A DNA stretch of 64,000 bases from DTHT01 sp037444625 (GCA_037444625.1 JBBIMA010000013.1:1-64000); one strand, 5' to 3'; counted from the stretch's first letter, positions 1 through 8,566 are shown. Program-made: numbers and translations. The notes: generated by a model not told the origin, from the sequence alone.

Positions 1-1
1 C

Positions 2-352
2 CGCGCCGCCGCGGGCGATCCGCTGCTGGCGGTTCTGACGCGGGACGTGCGGCGCCAGGGCCGCCTGCTGGTCCCCAAGGGGGCGCGCGTGCACGGGCGG
101 CTGCGCACCGTGCGGCAGCACCTGACCCCGCGGCACTGGGGCGTGGTGGCGCTGGAGTTCGATCGGCTGGAGACACCCTCTTGGGAGGCGGAATTCCGGG
201 CCCGGCTGGAGTTGCTGGGGAGCTTGATCCCCGCCCTGCGCCGGCCGAGCGACGTGCTGGTTTCCGCCTCCGAGCAGGAAAGCGCCATCCTGTTCAACGG
301 GCCGCTGCGCAGCCTGCCCCGCGGTTTCCGCATGCAATGGAGAACTTTCTGA
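2..352 (+). CDS. C-terminal part of an unknown protein (5' end outside window)
   Basis: The reading frame is open from the first bases of the window to a TGA at 350-352, so the true start lies upstream. The visible part begins with a segment resembling the 'protein stored as a hard-wired value plus invariant PKGA motif' style of small beta proteins: a VLTRDVRRQGRLLVPKGARV stretch, then a GVVALEFDRLE stretch, and a C-terminus ending in PRGFRMQWRTF. I have seen comparable LEF/PKGA/PRG arrangements in uncharacterised acidobacterial proteins, but I cannot assign a function. It is followed after 13 bases by the GH88 gene on the same strand, so the two may be cotranscribed. Confidence 0.6.
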   Translation, partial: RAAAGDPLLAVLTRDVRRQGRLLVPKGARVHGRLRTVRQHLTPRHWGVVALEFDRLETPSWEAEFRARLELLGSLIPALRRPSDVLVSASEQESAILFNGPLRSLPRGFRMQWRTF

Positions 353-365
353 CCAAGGAGATCCC

Positions 366-1505
366 GTGATTCTGGAGTGCACACCGCAACAGCGGCGGCT
401 TTTCCAAGGGACGCTCGAGTTCGCCGCCCGTCAGGTCCGCCGCTTGATCGAACGTTACCCCGATTTCTACCCGATGTACACCCACCAGGGGCGCTGGAAG
501 CACGACCTGCCCGCCTGGACGCACTGGTGCGACGGCTTCCTGCCCGGCATGATGTGGATCTTCCACCGGCTGGCGGCCGCGCCCGCGGAGGCCGCCTTCT
601 GGCGCGAGCAGGCGGTTCGCTACTGCCGCCCCCTGGCCCCGCGCCAACACGATCGCGAGGTGCACGATCTGGGCTTCATCTTCATGTCCACCTACTATCG
701 GTGGCATCAGATCGAACCCGACCCAGCCCTGGAGGCCGTGCTCATCCAGGCCGGACGCACTCTGGCGCTCCGCTACCAGCCCAAGGGCCGGTACTTGTGT
801 TCCTTCGTCGCGCCCCATTCCCTGTTCATTGACATCATGATGAACGTGGGCATCATCTTTTACGCCGCCGAGCGGGCCGGAGACGCCCGGCTTCACGAGC
901 TGGCCCTGCACCACTGCCTGACCACCCGGCGATGCCTGGTGCGCGGCGACGGCTCGACCGCCCACGAAGGCCTGTTCGACCTGGAAACCGGCGAGTTCCT
1001 GCGCCAGAGCACCCATCAGGGCTGGCGGGGCGATTCCTGTTGGTCCCGCGGCTTGTGCTGGGCGCTGTACGGCTTCGGCACCGCCTACCGCTACACGCGC
1101 GACCCGCGCCTGCTGGAAACGGCCGAAGCCTGCGCCGACTACTACCTCACCCACACTCCCGCCGACGGCGTGCCGCCCTGGGACTACGATGCGCCGCCCG
1201 AGAGCCGGTCCCTGGTGGACACCTCGGCGGCGGCCATCGCCGCTTCCGGCCTTTTCCAGCTTGCCGGCCTGCTGGCAGACCCGGCCAAGGCCGCTCTGTA
1301 CGCCGCCGCCGCCCGCCATATCCTGGGCACGCTGTGCGAGCAGCACGTGGCCCGGGACGATCCCGACTGGGAGGGCATCCTAAAGGGGGGCGTCTACCAC
1401 ATCCACAAGGGGCTCGGAGTGAGGGAATCCGTCATGTGGGGCGAGCATTTCTTCGTCGAGGCGCTGGAAGCGGCGCTTCGCAACCAGACTGTCCCGAGGA
1501 GGTGA
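366..1505 (+). CDS. GH88 unsaturated glucuronyl hydrolase
   Basis: A 379-residue glycoside hydrolase family 88 protein, close to the usual family length. GH88 enzymes release the terminal 4,5-unsaturated uronic acid left by polysaccharide lyases on oligosaccharides such as glycosaminoglycans, ulvan or rhamnogalacturonan. The alpha/alpha-barrel signatures are clear: WCDGFLPGMMW near residues 54-64, HDLGFIF with Asp101, and IDIMMN with Asp156. These two aspartates match the conserved pair Asp88 and Asp149 of Bacillus unsaturated glucuronyl hydrolase. No signal peptide is visible, so it is probably cytoplasmic. The start is a GTG at 366 with an AAGGAG ribosome-binding site at 355-360. A PEBP gene follows after two bases, so the genes form an operon. 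The exact substrate cannot be read from sequence. Confidence 0.93.
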   Translation: MILECTPQQRRLFQGTLEFAARQVRRLIERYPDFYPMYTHQGRWKHDLPAWTHWCDGFLPGMMWIFHRLAAAPAEAAFWREQAVRYCRPLAPRQHDREVHDLGFIFMSTYYRWHQIEPDPALEAVLIQAGRTLALRYQPKGRYLCSFVAPHSLFIDIMMNVGIIFYAAERAGDARLHELALHHCLTTRRCLVRGDGSTAHEGLFDLETGEFLRQSTHQGWRGDSCWSRGLCWALYGFGTAYRYTRDPRLLETAEACADYYLTHTPADGVPPWDYDAPPESRSLVDTSAAAIAASGLFQLAGLLADPAKAALYAAAARHILGTLCEQHVARDDPDWEGILKGGVYHIHKGLGVRESVMWGEHFFVEALEAALRNQTVPRR

Positions 1506-1507
1506 GC

Positions 1508-1966
1508 ATGGCTCTGAAACTGGTCATCGGCGCTTTCCCGGAGGGTGGCGCCATCCCGAAACTGCACACCTGCGACGGAGCCGACCTGTCGCCCGCGCTG
1601 GAGTGGAGCGGCGAACCGGCGGGTACGCGCAGCTTCGCCCTGATCGTGGACGACCCGGACGCGCCCGCGGGAACCTGGAACCATTGGCTGCTGTGGGACC
1701 TTCCCGCCGGAGTCCACGCCCTTGCGCAGGGCTTCAAGCCGGGGCAGGCGGGGGTCAGCGGGACCAACGACTTCGGCCGGCGGGGCTACGGCGGACCTTG
1801 CCCGCCGCGCGGCCACGGCCCTCATCGCTATTTCTTCAAGCTCTATGCCCTGGGGGTCGAGTCGCTCAAGCTGGCCGAAGGAGCGCGGCGCGCCGAGCTG
1901 GATCGGGCCCTGGGCAAGCAGGTCCTGGCCCAAGCTCAATACATGGGCCGGTACGAAAGAAGGTAG
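1508..1966 (+). CDS. YbhB/YbcL family PEBP-like protein
   Basis: A 152-residue phosphatidylethanolamine-binding-protein fold of the bacterial YbhB/YbcL (Raf kinase inhibitor-like) family. Typical family motifs are present: CDGADLSPALEW near the N-terminus, VDDPDAPAGTWNHWLLWD around residues 44-61, and GPCPPRGHGPHRYFFKLYAL around 98-117, which contains the ligand-pocket residues. The ATG at 1508 has a very strong GAGGAGGT site at 1496-1503 that lies in the last codons of the GH88 gene. The physiological role of bacterial YbhB proteins is not well defined; small anionic ligand binding is the usual suggestion. No signal peptide is seen. Confidence 0.92.
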   Translation: MALKLVIGAFPEGGAIPKLHTCDGADLSPALEWSGEPAGTRSFALIVDDPDAPAGTWNHWLLWDLPAGVHALAQGFKPGQAGVSGTNDFGRRGYGGPCPPRGHGPHRYFFKLYALGVESLKLAEGARRAELDRALGKQVLAQAQYMGRYERR

Positions 1967-1988
1967 AATGAGCGGGCAAGGAACCGTT

Positions 1989-2882
1989 ATGGAAACGTCG
2001 CGCCGCCGCTTTCTCCAGGCCCCGGCCGCGCTGGCTGCCGCGCCGGCCGCGCCCGCCCCGCTGCTGCCCACCATCCGCCTGGGCAAACACCAGGTCACGC
2101 GCCTGATCTTGGGGGCCAATCCGTTTTACGGCTTTTCGCATTTCAACCGGCTGCTCGATCAGCACATGCTGGAATGGTGCACGCCGGAGAACGTCTGGAA
2201 AACCGTCCGCTCCTGCGAGGACAACGGCATCAACACCTGGCAGCTCTCCGACGCCAAGCGGGGCCTGGAAGACATCCGGGGCTACCGCGAGCAGGGGGGC
2301 AAGATCCAGTGGATCCTGCTGAGCTCGCGCCGCATGGAGGAGGATCTCTCCTGGATCCCGAAGATCGCGCGGATGGGGCCGATAGGCATCGTCCATCACG
2401 GAGGAACCACCGACCGGCGCTGGCGGGCGGGCGAGCAGGGCAAGATCAAGGAATTCCTCAAGGCGGTGCGGGACAGCGGCGTGCTGGTCGGGCTGTCCAC
2501 CCACAACCCGCTGGTGGTCGAGGAGGTGGAAAGCCAGGGCTGGGACGTGGACTTCTTCATGACCTGCGTGTATCGCATCACGCGCACCGAGGAGGAGATC
2601 CGCAACCTGCTGGGGCAGCGCCCGCTGGGTGAAGTCTACCTGCCCCAGGATCCTCCCCGCATGTACCGCGCGGTGCGGCAGGCCAGCAAGCCGTGTCTGG
2701 CGTTCAAGATTCTGGGCGCCGGGCGTTTGACCGACTCGCCCCAGAGCATTGACCGCGCCTTCCAGTTCGCCTTCGACAACATCAAGCCGAGCGACGGGGT
2801 GATCGTGGGCATGTACCCGCGGTACAGCGATCAGGTGCGCGAGAACGCCGAGCGCGTGCGGCGGCTGCTGGCGAAGAGTTGA
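1989..2882 (+). CDS. Tat-exported TIM-barrel protein, aldo/keto reductase-like
   Basis: The protein begins METSRRRFLQAPAALAAAPA, a twin-arginine signal (SRRRFL) followed by an alanine-rich hydrophobic stretch, so export through Tat is predicted. The mature part opens with IRLGKHQVTRLILGANPF, the start of an aldo/keto-reductase-like barrel, and continues with alternating strand and helix segments. I do not see the full classical Asp-Tyr-Lys-His catalytic set, so the enzymatic activity is uncertain. Similar Tat-signal proteins occur in Acidobacteria and Planctomycetes beside sugar enzymes. The ATG at 1989 (297 residues) puts the Tat motif at the N-terminus and has an AAGGA site; an in-frame ATG at 1968 with AGAAGG would add seven residues. 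Confidence 0.75.
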   Translation: METSRRRFLQAPAALAAAPAAPAPLLPTIRLGKHQVTRLILGANPFYGFSHFNRLLDQHMLEWCTPENVWKTVRSCEDNGINTWQLSDAKRGLEDIRGYREQGGKIQWILLSSRRMEEDLSWIPKIARMGPIGIVHHGGTTDRRWRAGEQGKIKEFLKAVRDSGVLVGLSTHNPLVVEEVESQGWDVDFFMTCVYRITRTEEEIRNLLGQRPLGEVYLPQDPPRMYRAVRQASKPCLAFKILGAGRLTDSPQSIDRAFQFAFDNIKPSDGVIVGMYPRYSDQVRENAERVRRLLAKS

Positions 2883-2885
2883 AAA

Positions 2886-2917
2886 GCCGGGCGGAACCGG
2901 GTGGCGCTCCGCCCGGC
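2886..2917 (-). terminator. Intrinsic terminator of the sulfatase gene
   Basis: Bases 2886-2895 and 2908-2917 are a perfect 10-base inverted repeat (GCCGGGCGGA / TCCGCCCGGC) with a 12-base loop. Read on the minus strand the hairpin is followed by TTTTC (2885-2881), about 70 bases after the sulfatase stop codon. It also sits just after the plus-strand gene's stop at 2882, but has no T-run in that direction. Confidence 0.65.
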
Positions 2918-2987
2918 GCGCAGGCTGACTCTGGCTTGCGTCCGTGGGCGCCCCGGCGAGGCGCCCCTGGAGGACATTGGGTTTTGC

Positions 2988-4298
2988 CTATATAGTGGGT
3001 GCGCCCGCGGGAGTTCTCAGCCAATTTCCCGGCCCGGGCTTGCGCCACGCATCCAGGCGCGCTTCCAACTCCGCACGCAGCCCACGCAGGGACGCATCCT
3101 CAGCCCGATTGCGCAGCTCGTGCGGATCAGCCGCCAGATCGTAGAGCTCGCGATGCCCGCTGTCATAGCAGTTCAGCTTCCAGCGGCGCGTGCGAATGGT
3201 GCGGATCGGATTCACCCATTTCTGCTTGGCGTAGTATTCCAGGAAGACTTCGCGCCGGGCATGGCGCGCGGCCGTCAAATCCAAGCCCGCCGTCGGCCCG
3301 GGCCACGTCAATCCGGCCAGCGCGGCCAAGGTGGGCGCCAGATCGGTTTGCGTCACCAAACCGTCGCGTCGGCCTCGTCCCAGGGCCCCGTCCGGTGCGG
3401 CGATGAGAAAGGGTATGCGGATCAGCTCCTCGTACATGAAGGGGCCCTTGAAGGGCAGGCCGTGCTCGCCCAGGGCGTCGCCGTGGTCGCTGGTGTAGAC
3501 CACCGCCGTGCGGCCCGGATCCACCGCCTCGAGCACCACTCCCAGGCAGGCATCCACCTTCTCGACCAGCTCCAGATAGTAGCTGCGGTAGCGCACCCAG
3601 TCCTGCGGGCCGTAGCCCAGCGCGACCCGGCCCTGGTCCCGCTCGGCGTACTCGCGCTGCTCGGAAGGCTTGCCGGCGAGCGCCTCCAGGCCGGTGGCCG
3701 GGGGCTTGACGCCCGGCCGCGGCCGCACTTGGGCCAGCCGCTTCGGCGCCAGATAGATGTCGTGCGGATTGATGAAGGAGACCCAGGCCAGCCAGGGTTC
3801 GGTCTGCGCGCCGATCCAGCGGGCCGCCTCCCGGGCCGCCTCTTCATCGCTCCGCCCGGCCGCGTAAACCTGGAAGCCGAACGCCGACAGGCCCTGGTGG
3901 CGGTCGCCGCCCAGGTGCCACTTGCCGAAATAGCCGGTGCGGTAGCCGGCCTGGAGGAAGACGCTGCCCACGGTGGGAAGCGCGGGCGAGAGCGGCTGCC
4001 CCAGCGAGCCGGCATCCACGTTGGCGATGACGCCTGTACGGTGGGGCTCCAGTCCGGTCAGAAGGGCGGAACGGGCGGCCGAACACTGGGGCGTGTTGCA
4101 AAAAGCGGAAGTGAACTCGACCCCCCTCTGCCGGAGCCGGGCCCGGTGAGGCAAGTGCGCCGGGCCGGGCAGCAAGGCGGACTCCTGGTCGGACATGACC
4201 ACCAGCACGTTCGGGCGGCGCGCCGCCCTGCAAAGGGACGCCGGGGCGCCCAGCAGCGCCCGGCGGGAAATCAACCCGGCCGCCGGCATCAGACCCAT
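2988..4298 (-). CDS. Sulfatase, exported
   Basis: A 436-residue member of the S1 (arylsulfatase-like) family. The N-terminus carries a Tat-like SRRALLGAPASL segment. Expected landmarks are in order: PNVLVVMSDQES (metal-binding region, residues 29-40), the formylglycine site C72-S-A-A-R76 followed by SALLTGLEPHRTG, FGKWHLGG near residue 124, and YTSDHGDALGEHG (metal-binding Asp-His). The site has Ala where most sulfatases have Pro (CxPxR); CxAxR is known as a variant. The C-terminal region with RTRRWKLNCYDSG and ELYDLAADPHELRN is the usual sulfatase end. The target sulfate ester is unknown. The gene starts 26 bases downstream of nrdJ on the same strand. Confidence 0.93.
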   Translation of the reverse strand: MGLMPAAGLISRRALLGAPASLCRAARRPNVLVVMSDQESALLPGPAHLPHRARLRQRGVEFTSAFCNTPQCSAARSALLTGLEPHRTGVIANVDAGSLGQPLSPALPTVGSVFLQAGYRTGYFGKWHLGGDRHQGLSAFGFQVYAAGRSDEEAAREAARWIGAQTEPWLAWVSFINPHDIYLAPKRLAQVRPRPGVKPPATGLEALAGKPSEQREYAERDQGRVALGYGPQDWVRYRSYYLELVEKVDACLGVVLEAVDPGRTAVVYTSDHGDALGEHGLPFKGPFMYEELIRIPFLIAAPDGALGRGRRDGLVTQTDLAPTLAALAGLTWPGPTAGLDLTAARHARREVFLEYYAKQKWVNPIRTIRTRRWKLNCYDSGHRELYDLAADPHELRNRAEDASLRGLRAELEARLDAWRKPGPGNWLRTPAGAPTI

Positions 4299-4324
4299 GA
4301 TAACGGCCGGGGCGGGCGGGGGAG

Positions 4325-7132
4325 CTATCCGCAGCCGCTGGTGCCGCCGCAGTTCTCACACTTGTAGCAGCCGCCGTTGCGCACCATCAGCGAGCCGCAC
4401 TCCGAGCAGACCGGGGCGTCGCCGCTGATCGGCTCGAAGGGCAGCTTGGGCTGGAGCTCGGGTTCGGTCGGGCGGAGTTTGGGAGTTTCACCCGCTTCCG
4501 AGATGGCGTACTCCGGACCCAGGAACTTGGCGCCCATCCAGCGGAAGATGTAGTCCAGGATGGACTTGGCGTAAGGGATCTGCGGGTTGCCCGTCCAGCC
4601 GCTGGGCTCGAAGCGCACGTGGCTGAACTTGTCCACCAGGAACTTCAGCGGAACGCCGTACTGGAGGGCGAAGCTGATGGCGGTGGCGAAGCCGTCCATC
4701 AGGCCGGAGATGGTGGAGCCTTCCTTGGCCATGGTGATGAACAGCTCGCCCGGAGAGCCGTCTTCGTACAGGCCCACCGTGATGTAGCCTTCGTGGCCCG
4801 CGATCGAGAACTTGTGGGTCACCGACTGGCGCTCGTCGGGCAGCTTTCTTCGCACCGGGCGGTAGACGACCCGTTCGGCGCCCGGCTGGGCGGCGGTCTT
4901 GCGCTCCGCCTCGGCCTTCGAGCTGAGCGGCTGGACGCGCTTGGAGCCGTCGCGATAAATGGCCACGGCCTTCAGGCCCAGGCGCCAGCTCTCGATGTAG
5001 GCGTTCATGATGTCCTCGACCGTGGAGTCCTCCGGCATGTTGATGGTCTTCGAGATGGCCCCGGAGATGAAGGGCTGGACGGCGGCCATCATGCGGATGT
5101 GGCCCATGTGATGGATGAAGCGCGTGCCGTTGGGGGCGCGCAGGCTGCAATCGAAGACCGGTAGGTGCTCGGGCTTCAGGCCGGGCGCGCCCTCGATCGA
5201 GCCGGTGGCGTCAATGTGGCTGACGATGCGCTCGACCTGCTCGGGGCTGTAGCCCAGGCGGATGAGGGCCTGGGGCACGGTCTGGTTGACGATGCGGATC
5301 ACTCCCCCGCCCACCAGCTTCTTGTACTTGACCAGGGCCAGATCGGGCTCGATGCCCGTGGTGTCGCAATCCATCATGAACCCGATGGTGCCGGTGGGGG
5401 CGATCACGCTGACCTGGGCGTTGCGATAGCCCACCCGGCGGCCCAGTTCGTAGGCGTCCTCCCAACAGCGGCGGGCGGTCTCCAGCAGGGCGGCGGGCAC
5501 GTGGCGAGCGTTCAGGCGGGCCAGCGCCGCCCGGTGCATGCGAATCACCTCCAGGAAGGACTCCTCGTTGGGACCGTAGCAAGGGAAGGGGCCGAGGGCT
5601 TCGGCCAGCCGGGCGCTGGTCAGGTAGGCCTGCCCGGTCATCAGGGCGGTGACCGCGCCGGCGTAATCCCGGCCCGGGTCACTGTCGTAGGGGATGCCCA
5701 GCGACATCAGCAGCGCGCCCAGATTGGCGTAACCCAAGCCCAGGGGGCGGAAGTTGTGCGCGTTCTCGCCGATTTTCTCGGTGGGATAGCTGGCGCTGTC
5801 CACCAGGATCTCCTGGGCGATGATCATGGTGTCCACGGCATGGCGAAAAGCCTCCAGGTCGAATTGCCCGTCGGGCCCCAGGAACTTCATCAGGTTCAAG
5901 GAGGCCAGGTTGCAGGCCGAATCGTCCAGGAACATGTATTCCGAGCAGGGATTGGAGGCGTTGATGCGCCCGGAGGCCTTCGAGGTGTGCCAGCGGTTGA
6001 TGGTGGTGTCGAACTGCATGCCGGGATCGCCGCACTGGTGAGTGGCCTGGGCGATCTGCCGGAGCAGTTCACGCGCCTGGTAGCGGCGCACGGGCTGATC
6101 GGTCACGCGCGAGCGGGTCCACCACTCGCCGTTTTCCACCGCCGCGCGCATGAATTCGTCGGTCACCCGCACGGAATTGTTGGCGTTCTGGAAGAAGATC
6201 GAGCTGTAGGCCTCGCCGTCCAGCGAGGGGTCGTAGCCGGCGTCAATCAGGATATGGGCCTTCTTTTCCTCGCGGGCCTTCGACCAGATGAACTCCTCGA
6301 TGTCGGGATGATCAATGTTGAGGATGACCATCTTGGCGGCCCGGCGGGTCTTGCCGCCGCTCTTGATCACCCCGGCGAAGGCGTCGAAGCCCTTCATGAA
6401 ACTGAGCGGGCCGGAGGCGCGGCCGCCGCCCGAGAGGGGAGCGTTGCGCTCGCGCAAGGGCGAAAGGTTGGTGCCCGTGCCTGAGCCCCATTTGAAGAGC
6501 ATGCCCTCGGTCTTGGCCAGTTCCAGGATGGACTCCAGCGAGTCCCGCACCGAGACGATGAAGCAGGCCGAGCACTGGGGGCGAGTCTGGCCGCCGGGCT
6601 CGAGCCGGCGGACGGCGTCAGCCTCCGGGTCGTAATAATAGCCGTAGCCGCGCGCCTCCTTGACCCCCACGTTGAACCAGACCGGGGAGTTGAAGGAGGC
6701 CTTCTGATTCAACAGCAGGTGGGTCAACTCCAGGCGAAAGTTCTCGGCGTCGGACTCGGTGCGGAAGTAGCGCCCGGCGCGGCCCCACTCGGTGATGGTG
6801 TCGGCCACCCGGCGCACCAGTTGGGCCACGCTGTGCTCGCGTTCCTCGGTACCGAGGCGCCCGTGGAAGTACTTGCTGGCGACGATGTTGGCCGCGGTCT
6901 GAGACCAATCGGCGGGAACCTCGACGTCGCGCTGTTCGAAGATCACTTCGCCCTTGTCATTGCTGATCGAGCAGTGACGAAGCTCCCAGCGGATCTCGTC
7001 GTAGGGAGTGCGCCCGGCCGCCAGGTGGGCGGTGAAGTAGCGCGGGAAGACCAGGCCCGTGCGCTCGGCCGGGCGGAGGCTGCGCTTGCGCTCGCCCGAA
7101 GCGGGAGGAAGACCGACGCTCAACTGACCCAT
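4325..7132 (-). CDS. nrdJ: Adenosylcobalamin-dependent ribonucleotide reductase (class II)
   Basis: A 935-residue class II ribonucleotide reductase that makes deoxyribonucleotides using coenzyme B12 rather than oxygen or a glycyl radical. The catalytic core contains PQCSACFIVS near residue 185 (one of the reducing cysteines), LKWGSGTG-like substrate loop, and NPCSEY followed by ACNLASLNLMKF, which carries the thiyl-radical cysteine and catalytic glutamate. A C-terminal TSCPD-type region (GHEGYITVGLYEDG to GMSKSILDYIF-like) is followed by a cysteine-rich zinc ribbon at the extreme C-terminus (CSECG, CYKCENCGG). The ATG at 7132 is preceded by AAGGAG. The 329-base upstream gap contains an AT-rich palindromic control region. 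A corrinoid adenosyltransferase gene occurs at 45.6-46.1 kb. Confidence 0.96.
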   Translation of the reverse strand: MGQLSVGLPPASGERKRSLRPAERTGLVFPRYFTAHLAAGRTPYDEIRWELRHCSISNDKGEVIFEQRDVEVPADWSQTAANIVASKYFHGRLGTEEREHSVAQLVRRVADTITEWGRAGRYFRTESDAENFRLELTHLLLNQKASFNSPVWFNVGVKEARGYGYYYDPEADAVRRLEPGGQTRPQCSACFIVSVRDSLESILELAKTEGMLFKWGSGTGTNLSPLRERNAPLSGGGRASGPLSFMKGFDAFAGVIKSGGKTRRAAKMVILNIDHPDIEEFIWSKAREEKKAHILIDAGYDPSLDGEAYSSIFFQNANNSVRVTDEFMRAAVENGEWWTRSRVTDQPVRRYQARELLRQIAQATHQCGDPGMQFDTTINRWHTSKASGRINASNPCSEYMFLDDSACNLASLNLMKFLGPDGQFDLEAFRHAVDTMIIAQEILVDSASYPTEKIGENAHNFRPLGLGYANLGALLMSLGIPYDSDPGRDYAGAVTALMTGQAYLTSARLAEALGPFPCYGPNEESFLEVIRMHRAALARLNARHVPAALLETARRCWEDAYELGRRVGYRNAQVSVIAPTGTIGFMMDCDTTGIEPDLALVKYKKLVGGGVIRIVNQTVPQALIRLGYSPEQVERIVSHIDATGSIEGAPGLKPEHLPVFDCSLRAPNGTRFIHHMGHIRMMAAVQPFISGAISKTINMPEDSTVEDIMNAYIESWRLGLKAVAIYRDGSKRVQPLSSKAEAERKTAAQPGAERVVYRPVRRKLPDERQSVTHKFSIAGHEGYITVGLYEDGSPGELFITMAKEGSTISGLMDGFATAISFALQYGVPLKFLVDKFSHVRFEPSGWTGNPQIPYAKSILDYIFRWMGAKFLGPEYAISEAGETPKLRPTEPELQPKLPFEPISGDAPVCSECGSLMVRNGGCYKCENCGGTSGCG

Positions 7133-7461
7133 GGTTTATGACTCCTTGCCGGCGATAATTGCAACCCTCTGCCGTCCGCCCCCTTCCGGCGAAGCGCCTC
7201 GCCGGGTCCCGCGGCTCGCGGAAGCCGACAGGCCGGGCGGCGCCGGCCCTGGGGCGCCCAACGGTTGGAACGCCGCGAGGCGGGAGAGGGCGCGGAAGCG
7301 GACGTTTCCCATGATGCCCCTACATATAGTAGGCCGTCAAGAAAAATATCTATATACTGCGCAAAAGCTTACGGGCATCCCCCGCCGCTCCGCTCGCCCA
7401 GCCCGCATTCCAACCCGGCTCTCCTCCCCCTGCGGCCTGCTATCCTTGAGGGCGGATCCTC
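7133..7461. promoter_or_regulatory. Divergent nrdJ / DUF58 control region
   Basis: This 329-base gap separates divergent nrdJ and the DUF58 gene. Most of it is very GC-rich, but 7320-7370 is a sharp AT-rich island. It contains the inverted repeat CTAC-ATATA-GTAG (7320-7332). On the minus strand a TTGACG (7340-7335) could be a -35 element, with a CATCAT (7316-7311) 18 bases on as a weak -10; the palindrome would lie in the spacer. A second AT-rich half-site-like block, ATATCTATATACT, lies at 7346-7358. The location fits an operator for nrdJ, but it does not match the NrdR box consensus well. I saw no cobalamin riboswitch elements in the remaining leader. Confidence 0.45.
7438..7446 (+). promoter_or_regulatory. 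Extended -10 before the DUF58 gene
   Basis: TGC followed by TATCCT is a TGn-extended -10-like element 15 bases before the ATG at 7462. The GAGGG at 7448-7452 could serve as ribosome-binding site. No clear -35 is visible. Confidence 0.4.
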
Positions 7462-8535
7462 ATGTTCCGGCCGCTTGATCGCGCGCTGAGCGCCGCCCTG
7501 CGCCGGCCGCTCACCCCGGCCGGCTGGTTGTTCACCCTGGCCCTGGCGCTGGTCGCCGTGGCCGCCGTGCTCTCGGCCAACAACCTCCTGTTTCTGATCG
7601 TGGCCGCCATGCTCTCGGCGCTGATGGTCTCGGGCTTCATCAGCCGCCTGTCGCTGTCCGGGCTGGAGGTGGATTTCTTCCTGCCCGAGCATATCACGGC
7701 CCGGCGCACTGTACGCGGCCGCGTTCAAGTGCGGAATCTGAAGCGCTGGGCGCCTTCCCTTTCCGTGCGGCTGACCGGACGGCACCCGGGGGCGGAGTTC
7801 TCCGCCGTCTACTTTCCGGCCCTGCCGGGACGCACGCGCCTGGAGGAGCCCGTCGAGGTGCGCTTCGAGCGGCGCGGGCTGCATCGCGGCTCCAGTTTCG
7901 AGTTCGCCACCGGCTTTCCCTTCGGTTTCCTGGAACGGCGTGCGGAGGTGACGCTGGCCACCCAGGTGCTGGTCTATCCCCCGGTGGATCCGCAGCCCGG
8001 CTTCGAAGAGCTGCTGGCCTCGCTGCGCGGGGATTGGGAGACGCAGGCCCGGGGCCGGGGCTACGACTTTTACCGCATTCGGCCCTACGAGCCCTTCGAG
8101 AGCGCGCGCCACGTGGACTGGAAGGCTACCGCCCACACGGGCGAACTTCAGGTGCGCGAGTTCGCCCGCGAGCAGGAGCGCCTGCTGGAGATCTTCCTGG
8201 ATCTGAACGTGCCCGCCGGCCTGGAGGACTGGTTCGAGCACGCCGTGGACTGCTGCGCTTTTCTGGTCTGGAGAGTCACGGAGCGAGCGGCGCGCCTGCG
8301 CTTTCGCACGCAGCAATTCGATCTGACCTTGCCGGAGATGGGGGACGTTTACAGCGTGCTGAAGTATCTGGCGGTGGCGGCCCCGCTCCCCGGCCGTGCG
8401 CCCCTCCGGCCGGGCCAGGAGGAAAGCTCGCAGGTGGTCTTCAGCGCCGCCCCGCCCGAGCGGCTGCGCGATCTGGGCTGGGAGGCGGCGCGAATCATCG
8501 GGCCGGAGAGCCTGAGCGCCGCCCAGACGGGTTGA
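7462..8535 (+). CDS. DUF58 domain-containing membrane protein
   Basis: A 357-residue protein with two N-terminal membrane helices (residues about 20-60, with a short NN turn) and a soluble part that contains the DUF58 core, recognisable by RPYEPFESARHVDWKATA near residues 210-228 followed by a VWA-like strand LEIFLDLN. DUF58 proteins are usually encoded beside a MoxR-family AAA ATPase and VWA/transglutaminase-like proteins, and are thought to act in protein-complex assembly or cell-envelope functions. None of these partners is adjacent here; the neighbours are nrdJ (divergent) and the nuo cluster. A hairpin terminator follows immediately. Confidence 0.9.
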   Translation: MFRPLDRALSAALRRPLTPAGWLFTLALALVAVAAVLSANNLLFLIVAAMLSALMVSGFISRLSLSGLEVDFFLPEHITARRTVRGRVQVRNLKRWAPSLSVRLTGRHPGAEFSAVYFPALPGRTRLEEPVEVRFERRGLHRGSSFEFATGFPFGFLERRAEVTLATQVLVYPPVDPQPGFEELLASLRGDWETQARGRGYDFYRIRPYEPFESARHVDWKATAHTGELQVREFAREQERLLEIFLDLNVPAGLEDWFEHAVDCCAFLVWRVTERAARLRFRTQQFDLTLPEMGDVYSVLKYLAVAAPLPGRAPLRPGQEESSQVVFSAAPPERLRDLGWEAARIIGPESLSAAQTG

Positions 8536-8538
8536 GGG

Positions 8539-8566
8539 CGCGGGCGGAGGGCGCCCGCCCGCGTTT
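8539..8566 (+). terminator. Intrinsic terminator after the DUF58 gene
   Basis: CGCGGGCGG (8539-8547) and CCGCCCGCG (8555-8563) form a perfect 9-base stem with a 7-base loop, followed by TTT. It begins three bases after the DUF58 stop and should separate that gene from the nuo cluster. The T-run is short, so efficiency is uncertain. Confidence 0.55.

Noticed and set aside
7133..7310. Cobalamin riboswitch in the nrdJ leader
   Set aside because: I saw no B12-box-like element or the expected conserved GC-rich core in this segment; only generic GC-rich hairpins.
7320..7358. Canonical tandem NrdR boxes
   Set aside because: The AT-rich blocks do not match the 16-base consensus and their spacing is not clearly three helical turns, so I report only an operator-like region.
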